Shown: one piece after another, positions 51,535 through 60,130 of the stretch | How the letters are laid out: every line of letters begins with the position of its first letter | Position numbering within the stretch: the first letter of the stretch is position 1 | Source of the DNA: JAOUGY01 sp963792365 | GTDB taxonomy: Bacteria; Actinomycetota; Acidimicrobiia; Spongiisociales; ZC4RG35 | Direction of reading: 5' to 3' | DNA: 64,000 bases | Assembly (NCBI GenBank): GCA_963792365.1 | Contig: CAWBVW010000001.1 | Span: forward strand, 62,001 to 126,000 | Made by a program: the position numbers and the translations under genes | The notes under the pieces: generated by a model | The model's database searches: none | What the model was told of the DNA's origin: nothing | What the model saw: only the letters and a program-made list of their open reading frames with translations

Positions 51535-52430
51535 TGGAGGAGTTCCTCGGTCCCGATGCGCCTGACGTAGGCGACCACCATCGTCACGACGATGGCCATC
51601 AGTGTCAGCGAGATGGCCGCCGCTCCCGGGTAGTCCACGATCACGAGGAACTTCGACTGGATGACATTGCCCATCATCGTCCAGTTCCGGTTGCCCAACA
51701 GGTCGACGTTGACGTAGTCACCGGCGGCAGGGATGAACGTCAGCAGGGTTCCCGAGATCACACCCGGCATCGAGAGCGGCAGTGTGACCTTGCGGAACGC
51801 CGTAATCGGGCTCGCGTACAGATCGTTCGCCGCCTCGAGCAGGCTCTGGTCGACCTTGTCCAGCGCGACGTAGATCGGCAGGGTCATGAAGGCCAGATAG
51901 TTGTACACGAGACCGGCGAGAACGGCCCAGCCCGTGGACAGGAGACGGCCGTTGACGTCGGGGAGAATGCCGATCGTCTGGAGCGCCGACACGACGACAC
52001 CCTGGTCGGCGAGGATCACCCGCCAGGCCAAGGTGCGCAGGAGGAACGGAACGAGCAGCGGCACCAGGAGCAACGCCAGAAACAGTCCTTTCCACCGCCC
52101 GGTGTGAAAGGCGATGGCATACGCCAGCGGGTAGGCGACGATCAGTCCTATCACGGTCGCTCCCAGTGCGAAGAGCAACGAGTTCCGCAGTTGTGGCAGA
52201 TAGGTGGTGAACGTGGCCGTCCAGCTATCGAGGTTGCCCGTCAACCGATAGCCCCGCTCCAGTGTCCCCTCTTGGAGGGAGGTCGTGGCGAGCTGGAACA
52301 TCGGAACCACATAGAAGACGATGAGCCACGCCATGCCCGGCAGCAGCAGCAGGTAGGGCGTGCGCCGGCGACGCTTTTCGGCCTGCTCGGCCGCCTCGGT
52401 TCGAGCCGGGAGCTCCGCGGTGGCCGTCAC
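51531..52430 (-). CDS. potB: Polyamine ABC transporter permease PotB-like
   Basis: A 299-residue permease. A basic cytoplasmic start (AEKRRRRTPYLLLLPG) is followed by six helices and the coupling loop EAANDLYASPITAFRKVTLP. YVNVDLLGNRNWTMMGN is typical of the PotB family. It overlaps both potA and potC by 4 bases. Confidence 0.9.
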   Translation of the reverse strand: MTATAELPARTEAAEQAEKRRRRTPYLLLLPGMAWLIVFYVVPMFQLATTSLQEGTLERGYRLTGNLDSWTATFTTYLPQLRNSLLFALGATVIGLIVAYPLAYAIAFHTGRWKGLFLALLLVPLLVPFLLRTLAWRVILADQGVVVSALQTIGILPDVNGRLLSTGWAVLAGLVYNYLAFMTLPIYVALDKVDQSLLEAANDLYASPITAFRKVTLPLSMPGVISGTLLTFIPAAGDYVNVDLLGNRNWTMMGNVIQSKFLVIVDYPGAAAISLTLMAIVVTMVVAYVRRIGTEELLQ

Positions 52431-53521
52431 GCGCTCACCACGAACGTGTGCTCGGGGTCCCAGCTGACCGTGACATTGCTCCCGGCAGCGTGTCGCCTCG
52501 CCCCGATGTTCTGCACCACCACCACCAGCTCACCCGCCACCGGGGTCCTGACGAGATAGTGGGTGCTCACCCCGATGAAAGATGCGTCCGTCACCACGCC
52601 GTCGAGATGGTTCGGATGACTCGACGGCGACCCGACCTCGTCGAGATGGATCTTCTCCGGCCGCACGCCGACGCTGACCTTGCCACCGGAGGGCAGCGTC
52701 CCCGGCATGACGTTGACTCGCTCACCACCTTCGAGCACCACGGCGTCGCCATCGACGTTGCCGTCCATGAGGTTCGACGCCCCGAGGAAGCTGGCGACGA
52801 ACGGCGTCTTTGGGTCTTCGTAGATCACCTCGGGTGCGCCCATGCGTTCGATGCGGCCCTTGTTCATGACGGCGATCGTGTCGGCCATCGTCATGGCCTC
52901 TTCCTGGTCGTGGGTCACATGGACGAACGTGATGCCCACCTCTTGTTGGATGCGCTTCAGTTCGATCTGCATCTCCTTGCGGAGCTTCAGGTCGAGTGCG
53001 CCGAGCGGCTCGTCCAGGAGCAGCACTCTGGGATGGTTCACGAGTGCCCGTGCCAGCGCCACCCGCTGCTGCTGTCCCCCCGACAACTGCCGGGGCCGGC
53101 GACGGGCGGCATGTCCCAGATGAACCAAGTCGAGGATCTCGCCGACGCGGGTGTTGACCTCGGCGTCACTCACCTTCTGCCGGCGCAGCCCGAACGCCAC
53201 GTTCTCGAAGATGTTGAGATGCGGGAACAGGGCATAGCTCTGGAACACCGTGTTCACCGGTCGTTGATAGGGCTTGGTCCCGGTGACATCGTCACCGTGA
53301 AGCCTGATGGTGCCGGCCGAGGGCTCTTCGAAGCCGCCGATCATCCGGAGCGTTGTCGTCTTGCCGCATCCGGACGGGCCGATGACGGCGAAGAACCTGT
53401 TCTCCTCGATGTCGAGCGCCATCGAATCGACGGCCAGCACCTCCCCGAATCGCTTCGTCACATCGACGAGCTCGACCGCCGGAACATCGCCGTCCGACGG
53501 TCGAGCATCGTCCTGGTTCAT
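52427..53521 (-). CDS. potA: Polyamine ABC transporter ATP-binding protein PotA-like
   Basis: A 364-residue ATPase: Walker A GPSGCGKTT near residue 52, signature LSGGQQQRVALARAL, Walker B VLLLDEPLGALD, and the C-terminal TOBE domain (VSVGVRPEKIHL). It powers the importer. It overlaps potB and potD by 4 bases each. Confidence 0.95.
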   Translation of the reverse strand: MNQDDARPSDGDVPAVELVDVTKRFGEVLAVDSMALDIEENRFFAVIGPSGCGKTTTLRMIGGFEEPSAGTIRLHGDDVTGTKPYQRPVNTVFQSYALFPHLNIFENVAFGLRRQKVSDAEVNTRVGEILDLVHLGHAARRRPRQLSGGQQQRVALARALVNHPRVLLLDEPLGALDLKLRKEMQIELKRIQQEVGITFVHVTHDQEEAMTMADTIAVMNKGRIERMGAPEVIYEDPKTPFVASFLGASNLMDGNVDGDAVVLEGGERVNVMPGTLPSGGKVSVGVRPEKIHLDEVGSPSSHPNHLDGVVTDASFIGVSTHYLVRTPVAGELVVVVQNIGARRHAAGSNVTVSWDPEHTFVVSA

Positions 53522-54783
53522 ACGCCGGTCGCCTCGGCCACGCGCTCGTTGAGCGTCGTCTCCTCGTCTTCGTCGAGGGCCCGGTAGATGTAGGCGTTGG
53601 CCAGGGTGGCGTCGTCGGGGAAGATGAGCGGCTGATCCACGAACTCCGGATCGATGTCCGCCATCGCCTCCTGTGCACCTTCGACCGGGGACACGTACCA
53701 GACCCAGTACGCCAGCTCGGCAGCCACTGCCGGGCGGTAGTAGAAGTCCATCCAGGCTTCTGCGTTCGCCTTGTTGGCCGCGCCCTTGGGAATGATCATG
53801 TTGTCCGTCCAGATCATCACGCCCTCCGACGGGAAGGCGAACCTGAGCTGTGGGCTGTCCTCCTGGTTGGCGAAGATGTCACCGGACCAACCGGCTGTCA
53901 CGGCGAGATCGCCGTTGATGAGCGCATCGATGTATTCGTTGCCGTAGACCTGTCGCAACTGGCCGTCCGACACGAGCTTCTCGAGCTCGTCGGCCGCGGC
54001 CATCATGTCGTCGAGGGTCGCCGTGGAGGGGTCCTTGCCCTGCATCAGCAGCAGGACGCCGATCGAATCGGGGTACCCCCCGATGAGCCCGACCTTGCCC
54101 TTGAACTTCGGATCGTTGATCGCCTCCCACGAGTCGAGCTCGCCGCCGGTCTGGTCGATGTCGTAGGCCAAACCCGTGAACCCCGACTGCCATGGCAGGG
54201 TGTAGTCGCGATTCGGGTCGAAGCTCGGGGACTTCAACGCCTCCACGAGATTCGCGGCATTCGGCACGTTGTCGTGGTTGATCTGCTCGGCGTACCCGAG
54301 CCGCAGCACCCGGGCTGCCATGTAGTCGGTGAGCACCACAACGTCGAAGCCTGTCGGCTGACCGGCCCCGAGCTGGGCCTGGTACTTGCCGAACCACTCT
54401 TCGTTCGAGTTCACACCCTCGGTGTACGTGACATCGATACCCGTATCGGCTTCGAACTCATCGATCGTCGATGTGCCGTCGGGCGAGTCTTCGGTGGTGT
54501 CGATGTACAGGATCCAATTGTCGACGAAGAGCTCGGTGGTCGCGACGGGCGCCGCAGTGGAACCACTCGATCCGGCAGCCGTCGTCGCCGACGTCTCGGC
54601 CGTGCCCTCGATGCCGCACGCCGCGAGCAGCGTGGGGCCGCCCAACATCAATGCGCCGGCACCACCGGCGCGGCGCAAGAAATCGCGACGACTGATGCCT
54701 TGGCGAGCCGCCTTTCTGGCGGCCAACTCCATGAGGGCGTCCCTCGATCCGCTACGGCGTCCGTATCCATGCTTGGGGGTCAT
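53518..54783 (-). CDS. potD: Polyamine-binding lipoprotein PotD-like
   Basis: A 421-residue periplasmic binding protein. A twin-arginine signal (SRRDFLRRAGGAGALML) runs into a lipobox (LLAAC), then a Ser/Thr/Ala linker and the binding domain (NWILYIDTTEDSPDG, GFDVVVLTDYMAARVL, YTLPWQSGFTGLAYD, AVTAGWSGDIF). Tat export suggests folding before export, less usual for PotD. ATG 54783 has GGAGGA about 9 bases upstream. It is the fifth gene of the operon that starts with gabT. Confidence 0.9.
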   Translation of the reverse strand: MTPKHGYGRRSGSRDALMELAARKAARQGISRRDFLRRAGGAGALMLGGPTLLAACGIEGTAETSATTAAGSSGSTAAPVATTELFVDNWILYIDTTEDSPDGTSTIDEFEADTGIDVTYTEGVNSNEEWFGKYQAQLGAGQPTGFDVVVLTDYMAARVLRLGYAEQINHDNVPNAANLVEALKSPSFDPNRDYTLPWQSGFTGLAYDIDQTGGELDSWEAINDPKFKGKVGLIGGYPDSIGVLLLMQGKDPSTATLDDMMAAADELEKLVSDGQLRQVYGNEYIDALINGDLAVTAGWSGDIFANQEDSPQLRFAFPSEGVMIWTDNMIIPKGAANKANAEAWMDFYYRPAVAAELAYWVWYVSPVEGAQEAMADIDPEFVDQPLIFPDDATLANAYIYRALDEDEETTLNERVAEATGV

Positions 54784-54854
54784 TGTTCCGCATCCTCCTC
54801 TCCAGGCCCACCGAGGGCAGCGACGATTGTACGGCTCGTCGATGTTCGACGTCG

Positions 54855-55481
54855 TTACGGGTGGTAGTCGTCGTTCCTCCACACGATCAATGCCGACCAA
54901 TTGTCCGTGGCTTCGTCGGCGAGATAGTTCTCGAGCGCACCTTCGATCGTGAATCCGTTGTCCAACTGGAACGTCAACGTGGCGTCATAGATCTCCCGTC
55001 TGGCGACCGCCGCAACGTAGTCGTGAGCCGACATCTCATGCTTGCGTTCGACGAAGTTGTGCATGTGGCCGCCGGCGATGATTCCGCGCTTGTTGTGACG
55101 CCGAACCAGATCCTGGCGGAGATCGTAGAGACGGCTGCCGATGCCTCGCCGCCGGTAGTCGGGATGGACCACCATGTCGGTGCCGTAGTACCAGGCGCCA
55201 TCGGGATCGTGGTTTCCGCACTGATGTTCGCCGGTGATCTCGGCGATCGAGTGCTGGGGATGGTCGAAGTCGAAATCGAGGAATATCCCACCGGCCTGAC
55301 CCACGACCCGGTCACCATCGAGGCAGACGAAGAAGCCCTCGGGAAAGGTGCGAGCGTAGGCGTGGAGGTCCTCTGCGGAGAGCAGATCCTCTGGATCGGC
55401 ATGAGGGAAGGCGATCAGCTCCAGCTCGGCACACGCCTCCGCCAGCTCTTCCGTGAGGTTGCCGTACGTCAGGGTGTCCAT
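54855..55481 (-). CDS. GNAT family N-acetyltransferase of the polyamine operon
   Basis: A 208-residue GNAT with the acetyl-CoA loop MVVHPDYRRRGIGSRLYDLR near residue 105, preceded by GAWYYGTD. The C-terminal part (HMHNFVERKHEMSAHDYVAAV) fits GNATs found beside amidohydrolase-type genes. It overlaps the C45 gene by 13 bases and is followed by potD after 71 bases. It could acylate an amine before or after the C45 enzyme acts. Confidence 0.88.
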   Translation of the reverse strand: MDTLTYGNLTEELAEACAELELIAFPHADPEDLLSAEDLHAYARTFPEGFFVCLDGDRVVGQAGGIFLDFDFDHPQHSIAEITGEHQCGNHDPDGAWYYGTDMVVHPDYRRRGIGSRLYDLRQDLVRRHNKRGIIAGGHMHNFVERKHEMSAHDYVAAVARREIYDATLTFQLDNGFTIEGALENYLADEATDNWSALIVWRNDDYHP

Positions 55482-56548
55482 GCCACTCCCGTGGCGAAGT
55501 GCTCGTACTCGTTCTCCGATGGCACACCCCAACACGCCCAGAAATCGCCGGTTCTGGGGCGCATGATGGCGGCGCCGCACGATTCGTAGTCGTACGGCGG
55601 TTCGGGATGACGACAGATCGAACGCTCGTCCCGTGTGAGGTCGATCAGCCGATCGAGCGTGACTTCTCCGTCTCGGAGGAGCGCATCTGCCTGGACGAGC
55701 CGGTCGATCGATGACGCCTGGAGTTCGTCCGGACGGGCTCCCTCGACCGCACGGGTGGCGTCGACGAGGCAATGGTTCGTGTGTACGAGCGGCTCGGTCT
55801 CCATCCACGTCACGTGGCACGCCGTGGGCATCGCCTCGATCGTGCACCCACGACCCTCGGCGTCGATCACGAGGAAACTGTGTCCGCCGGCCAACGGAGC
55901 CGACGTGACGGCTGCCACCGCGTCGTCGAGTGAGGTCTGGCCGAGAGCCCTCCTGACCACGAAAGGCCAGGTCACCCCGACCGCGCCGTCGTCGGCCGTC
56001 AGGTTGTTGATCCCGACTGCGATTCCGGCCTCGTTCATCCCGATCTGGCCAAGCGTGCCGACGGTGGTGAAGACGAGGGCGGCGGGGCCGGAGTCGGGTT
56101 GAAGGCGCAACATGACCACGTGTGGCGTCGCCGAGGCGTGCATGTCCCACGTCTGAGCGAGGAACCCCGCACCATCGGCGCGACCATCAGGAATGAGCAC
56201 CGCGGTGCAGTTGTCCTCGATCGGCCCGGTTCCCGCCGAGGCACGGACCGTGTCGATGAAGTCCGTGTATCCGCCCACGATCACGGCCTCTGCCGGAGTG
56301 ATGCCCGCAGCCTCGGCCATCGCCACCATCTCGTCGAACAGATCTGCGTCGTAGTCCCGGTGGGCAGGCAGCATCGACTCGGCGAGCGCGAGGATGCTCT
56401 CCCGATCCATGTCGGATCCATCTGCGGACCGTTCGACGCGGTCGCTGGTGTACTCGCGCATTTCGTCGGCCGCTTTCGCACCGTGCTGAGTGCCCATGTC
56501 ACCCGGCGACCCGGCGAGGTCGAACACCCGGATGGGCCTGCCGTTCAT
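55469..56548 (-). CDS. C45 family N-terminal nucleophile hydrolase/acyltransferase
   Basis: A 359-residue acyl-coenzyme A:6-aminopenicillanic acid acyltransferase-like protein. The nucleophile is Cys114 in EDNCTAVLI, which becomes N-terminal after autocleavage. LAQTWDMHA, GQIGMNEAGIAVGINNL and HTNHCLV are family hallmarks. Such enzymes cleave or transfer amide-bonded acyl groups. Set between an aldehyde dehydrogenase and a GNAT in a polyamine operon, it may remove an acyl group from an acyl-amine intermediate. It overlaps both neighbours (4 and 13 bases). Confidence 0.88.
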   Translation of the reverse strand: MNGRPIRVFDLAGSPGDMGTQHGAKAADEMREYTSDRVERSADGSDMDRESILALAESMLPAHRDYDADLFDEMVAMAEAAGITPAEAVIVGGYTDFIDTVRASAGTGPIEDNCTAVLIPDGRADGAGFLAQTWDMHASATPHVVMLRLQPDSGPAALVFTTVGTLGQIGMNEAGIAVGINNLTADDGAVGVTWPFVVRRALGQTSLDDAVAAVTSAPLAGGHSFLVIDAEGRGCTIEAMPTACHVTWMETEPLVHTNHCLVDATRAVEGARPDELQASSIDRLVQADALLRDGEVTLDRLIDLTRDERSICRHPEPPYDYESCGAAIMRPRTGDFWACWGVPSENEYEHFATGVAWTP

Positions 56549-57984
56549 GAGAGTCCCCCGATGTATCGGGTCTTTGCCTCGACGTACTCGTGGAGTCCCT
56601 CGACACCCGACTCACGACCCAGACCCGACTGCTTCATCCCACCGAATGGGGCCTCAGGTGTGACCGGGTACCAGTCGTTCACACCCACCATTCCGAACTC
56701 CAGGGCATCCGACACCCTGAAGGCGGTTCCCAGATCCGTCGTCCAGACGAAAGAGGCCAGCCCGTACTCCACCGAGTTGGCCATGGAGATGGCCTCCTCG
56801 GTCGTGTCGAAGGCGATGATGGGCATGACCGGACCGAAGATCTCCTCGGAGGCCAACGGCGAGGACTCGCCGACGCCGCTCACGACCGTGGGGGTGTAGA
56901 AGTAGCCCGGCCGATCGATCACCGAGCCGCCCGTGACGACGTTGGCCCCGTCTTTCACCGACGCTTCCACGATGCGCGCCACGCGATCCCGCTGGGCAGT
57001 GTTGATGAGGGGCCCGACGGTCGTTGCGTCGTCGAGCCCGCGGCCCACCACTTCGCGGTCGGAGGCAGCGGCTGCTGCTTTCGTGAACTGGTCGGCGATG
57101 GACGAATGCACGAAGAATCGCTGTGGTGCGATGCAGACCTGCCCGCAGTTCCGATACTTGGCGGTGACGCCGGAGGCGGCCACCGCCTCCAGGTCCGCGA
57201 CGTCGGGGAACACGATCACGGGCGCATTCCCGCCGAGCTCGAGCGACAGCTTCGTCACCGTCTGCGAAGCGCCGTCCATGAGCAACTTGCCCACCCGCAC
57301 CGAACCGGTGAACTGGATCTTTCGGAGCCGCCGATCTTCGAGCATCGTCAGGCCCATGGCCTCGGGATCGCCATTGATCACATTCACCACACCGGGTGGA
57401 ACCCCGGCATCCTGGAGCGCAGCGCCGTACAGCATGGCCGAGCGCGGCGTGTATTCCGAGGGCCTGATCACAACGGTGCATCCTGCGGCAAGGGCCGAAC
57501 TCGCAGCCCTGTTGACGTTGTAGACGGGGAAGTTCCACGCGGTGATGATGCCCACCACGCCCAGCGGCCGATAGGTGACGTCGATCCGTCGCCCCGGCAC
57601 CCTGGCCGGGATCACACGCCCCCCGAGTCGCTTGGCTTCCTCGGCTGCAAACACCAGGTAGTTCGGCGCCGACAGCCACTCCGCCTTGGACTGCGCCAGC
57701 GGTTTGCCGGATTCCTCGGTGGTCAGTCGGGCGTATTCGTCGGCGCGTTCGGTGATCAACTCGGCGGCGCGCGTTAGAACGGCGGCACGGTCGAACGGGG
57801 TCTTTGCGGCCCACTCGGGGAACGCCGCCGAGGCGGCATCGATTGCAGCACCGGCGTCATCGGCTCCGCCGTACGGGAGCGTCTCGATGATCTCCTCGGT
57901 TGCCGGATCCACGAGATCCCAGGTGCCACCATCTCGTGCGTCGACCCACTGACCACCTATCAGCTGCAGGTGTGATCGCATCAC
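56545..57984 (-). CDS. NAD(P)-dependent aldehyde dehydrogenase
   Basis: A 479-residue ALDH with the catalytic Glu249 (LSLELGGNAPV) and Cys284 (RNCGQVCIAPQR), Asn151 in TAWNFP, and FTGSVRVGKLL. The NAD-binding Lys that usually stands in VVKPSE is Arg here (VVIRPSEYTP). It should oxidise 4-aminobutyraldehyde, succinate semialdehyde or a similar aldehyde. It overlaps the gabT and C45 genes by 4 bases each. Confidence 0.93.
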   Translation of the reverse strand: MMRSHLQLIGGQWVDARDGGTWDLVDPATEEIIETLPYGGADDAGAAIDAASAAFPEWAAKTPFDRAAVLTRAAELITERADEYARLTTEESGKPLAQSKAEWLSAPNYLVFAAEEAKRLGGRVIPARVPGRRIDVTYRPLGVVGIITAWNFPVYNVNRAASSALAAGCTVVIRPSEYTPRSAMLYGAALQDAGVPPGVVNVINGDPEAMGLTMLEDRRLRKIQFTGSVRVGKLLMDGASQTVTKLSLELGGNAPVIVFPDVADLEAVAASGVTAKYRNCGQVCIAPQRFFVHSSIADQFTKAAAAASDREVVGRGLDDATTVGPLINTAQRDRVARIVEASVKDGANVVTGGSVIDRPGYFYTPTVVSGVGESSPLASEEIFGPVMPIIAFDTTEEAISMANSVEYGLASFVWTTDLGTAFRVSDALEFGMVGVNDWYPVTPEAPFGGMKQSGLGRESGVEGLHEYVEAKTRYIGGLS

Positions 57985-59345
57985 CGCACCACCCTGGCGA
58001 CCTCGTCGACCGAGTCGGCCAGCACCGCCATTCCCTCGTCGATCTGGTCATCGGAGATCACGAGCGGCGGGAGCAGACGGACGCAATTGGAGTAGAGACC
58101 GGCCCGTATCGTGATGACTCCGCGCTTCCAGGTGCCGGCGGTGATCTCGGCTGTCGCCTCCATCCAGGGGGTCTTCGACACGGGATCCTTCACGATTTCC
58201 ATCGCCAGCATCGATCCGACGCCGCGCACGTCGCCGACCAACCCGGGGTGGGCTTCCTTGATGCGATCGAGGTGTGAGCGAAGGCGAACCCCGACCTCCA
58301 CCGATCGTTCCAGGAATCCTGGATCGGTGATCGTGTCCATCGCCTCGATGGCGGCCACGCATGCGAGGGGATTGGCGGAATAGGTGCCACCCAATCCACC
58401 GGGGTGTGGCGCATCCATCACCTCCGATCGTCCTACGACGGCGGAGATCGGCATGCCCGCTCCGAGCGACTTGGCCGTGGTGATCATGTCCGGGACCACC
58501 CCCGTGTGATCGATGGCCCAGAGCTTGCCGGTCCGCCCCATGCCCGATTGGATCTCGTCTGCGATCAGCAGGATCCCGTGTTCGTCCGCCAGTTCTCGCA
58601 GCCGCCCGAGCCACGCTCCGGGCGCAGCGATGAAACCACCCTCGCCCTGGACCGGTTCCACCACGATCGCAGCAACGTGCGATGGATCCACGATCGCCGT
58701 GAAGCAATGATCCAGATTGTCGATGTGCCATTGGACGTAGGCGTCTTCATCCATGCCGGGGGGACGGCGGTATACGTTCGGAAACGGGAATCGGTAGATC
58801 TCCGGGGCGAACGGCCCGAAGCCCTTCTTGAACAGATTGAACTTCGACGTCATCGCCATCGTCATGTTCGTGCGCCCGTGGTAAGCGCCGTCGAACACCA
58901 CGATGCCCTGGCGCTTGGTGTATGAACGAGCGATGTGCACAGCCGTCTCGACTGCCTCGGCTCCGGTGTTCATGAACACCGTCTTCTTTGCGAAATCTCC
59001 GGGCGCCAATCGGTTGAGCCGCTCGGCTGCCTCCACCATCGGCTCGAAGGTGGAAACGATCGCAGACATGTGGATCAGCTTCTCCGCCTGGGCCTTCATG
59101 GCTGCCACCAGCCGATCGGGAGTGTGGCCGACGGCCAGCATTCCGATGCCGCCGGCAAAGTCGATCAGTGTGTTGCCGTCGACGTCGGTGACCAATGCCC
59201 CGTGGGCGTGATCGATCGAAATCGGCGTCAGTTTGGCGGCGCCGTTCGGCGTCGCCGCCTCCCGTCGTGCGACGATGGCTCGACTCTTGGGACCGGGCAA
59301 CTCTGTCGCCAGGTGTATGGAGGTGGACTTGGCATCGACGGTCAC
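57981..59345 (-). CDS. gabT: 4-aminobutyrate aminotransferase-like class III aminotransferase
   Basis: A 454-residue PLP enzyme: Lys292 in TTAKSLGAGMPISAVVGR, PLP Asp in IADEIQSGMGRTGK, MNTGAEAVETAVHIAR and VVFDGAYHGRTN. The layout fits GABA or omega-amino acid aminotransferases. GTG 59345 is chosen because GAGGAGG stands 5 bases upstream and the longer opening runs into the operator region. It is the first gene of the eight-gene polyamine operon. Confidence 0.92.
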   Translation of the reverse strand: MTVDAKSTSIHLATELPGPKSRAIVARREAATPNGAAKLTPISIDHAHGALVTDVDGNTLIDFAGGIGMLAVGHTPDRLVAAMKAQAEKLIHMSAIVSTFEPMVEAAERLNRLAPGDFAKKTVFMNTGAEAVETAVHIARSYTKRQGIVVFDGAYHGRTNMTMAMTSKFNLFKKGFGPFAPEIYRFPFPNVYRRPPGMDEDAYVQWHIDNLDHCFTAIVDPSHVAAIVVEPVQGEGGFIAAPGAWLGRLRELADEHGILLIADEIQSGMGRTGKLWAIDHTGVVPDMITTAKSLGAGMPISAVVGRSEVMDAPHPGGLGGTYSANPLACVAAIEAMDTITDPGFLERSVEVGVRLRSHLDRIKEAHPGLVGDVRGVGSMLAMEIVKDPVSKTPWMEATAEITAGTWKRGVITIRAGLYSNCVRLLPPLVISDDQIDEGMAVLADSVDEVARVVR

Positions 59346-59466
59346 ATCGACCTCCTCGGGACCGAAAAACCCACTACTGAACGCACATCGGCGACCAGCT
59401 CGATCGATTCGATCGTTGACGGGCAGAAACCTGTACGAAACCATTGGCCTTTGCGCATCGGAAGGG

Positions 59467-59503
59467 AGTATCGCTTGCGGATCGCGCTGTCGCAAGTGAT
59501 ACT
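59467..59503. promoter_or_regulatory. Inverted-repeat operator between gabT and lrp
   Basis: AGTATCGCTTGCG (59467-59479) and CGCAAGTGATACT (59491-59503) are reverse complements over 13 bases with one mismatch, 11 bases apart. The repeat ends 6 bases before the Lrp/AsnC start and about 120 bases before gabT. It is a likely site for autoregulation by the Lrp protein and for control of the polyamine operon. Confidence 0.75.
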
Positions 59504-59509
59504 CGCGTC

Positions 59510-59983
59510 ATGAAGCCGTTGAACGGCGAAGAACGGGCTCCTGCGCTCGACGAGATCGACAAAGGAATCATCCGTCACCTGCAAGAGGATGGCCGGATGT
59601 CGTATGCCGACCTCGGACCGCTGGTCGGACTATCGCCCGCAGCGGCCCGGCAGCGAGTGATCCACCTGATCGAGTCGGGGATCATGCAGATCGTGGCGGT
59701 CACCGATCCGATCAAGCTCGGATTCGACAGCCAGGCGATGGTTGGCCTCCGTGTCGTCGGGGATCTCAAGACGGTGGCCGACCGGCTGGCCTCCATTCCC
59801 GAGATCGACTATCTGGTGATCACCACCGGTCGCTTCGACCTGCTCGCCGAGGTCGTCGCCACCACGTCCGATCACTTCCTGGAAACGGTCAACACCATCC
59901 GCTCGACCGAAGGGGTCCAGGCCAGCGAGGTCTTCGGATACCTCCGACTGGAGAAACAGAGTTACGACTGGGGTACTCGGTAG
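59510..59983 (+). CDS. Lrp/AsnC family transcriptional regulator
   Basis: A 157-residue regulator: N-terminal winged helix (LDEIDKGIIRHLQEDGRMSYADLGPLVGLS) and C-terminal RAM domain with GLRVVGDLKTVADRLASIPEIDYLVITTGRFDLLAEV. The protein probably binds an amino acid or amine. ATG 59510 is used (MKPLNGEER). It is divergent from gabT across a long inverted repeat, so it probably controls the polyamine operon. Confidence 0.93.
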   Translation: MKPLNGEERAPALDEIDKGIIRHLQEDGRMSYADLGPLVGLSPAAARQRVIHLIESGIMQIVAVTDPIKLGFDSQAMVGLRVVGDLKTVADRLASIPEIDYLVITTGRFDLLAEVVATTSDHFLETVNTIRSTEGVQASEVFGYLRLEKQSYDWGTR

Positions 59984-59991
59984 CAACCGAA

Positions 59992-60054
59992 GTCCGAGGT
60001 CCGGAGACTGGGGACTAAGGACTGGGGACTCGGGACTGGGGACTGGGGACCGGT
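59992..60054. repeat. Heptanucleotide tandem repeat (about 9 units)
   Basis: Nine successive heptamers, GTCCGAG, GTCCGGA, GACTGGG, GACTAAG, GACTGGG, GACTCGG, GACTGGG, GACTGGG, GACCGGT, fill the spacer after the lrp stop. GAC at the start of each unit is nearly invariant from unit 3. It is similar in unit length to the repeat at 3151-3175. Confidence 0.85.
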
Positions 60055-60130
60055 GTCTCAGCTCTTCATTGGGAACCTCTTCCGACCGACAATACGTCCA
60101 AGGGTCGAAGCCTCGATGGGAGACCAGACG

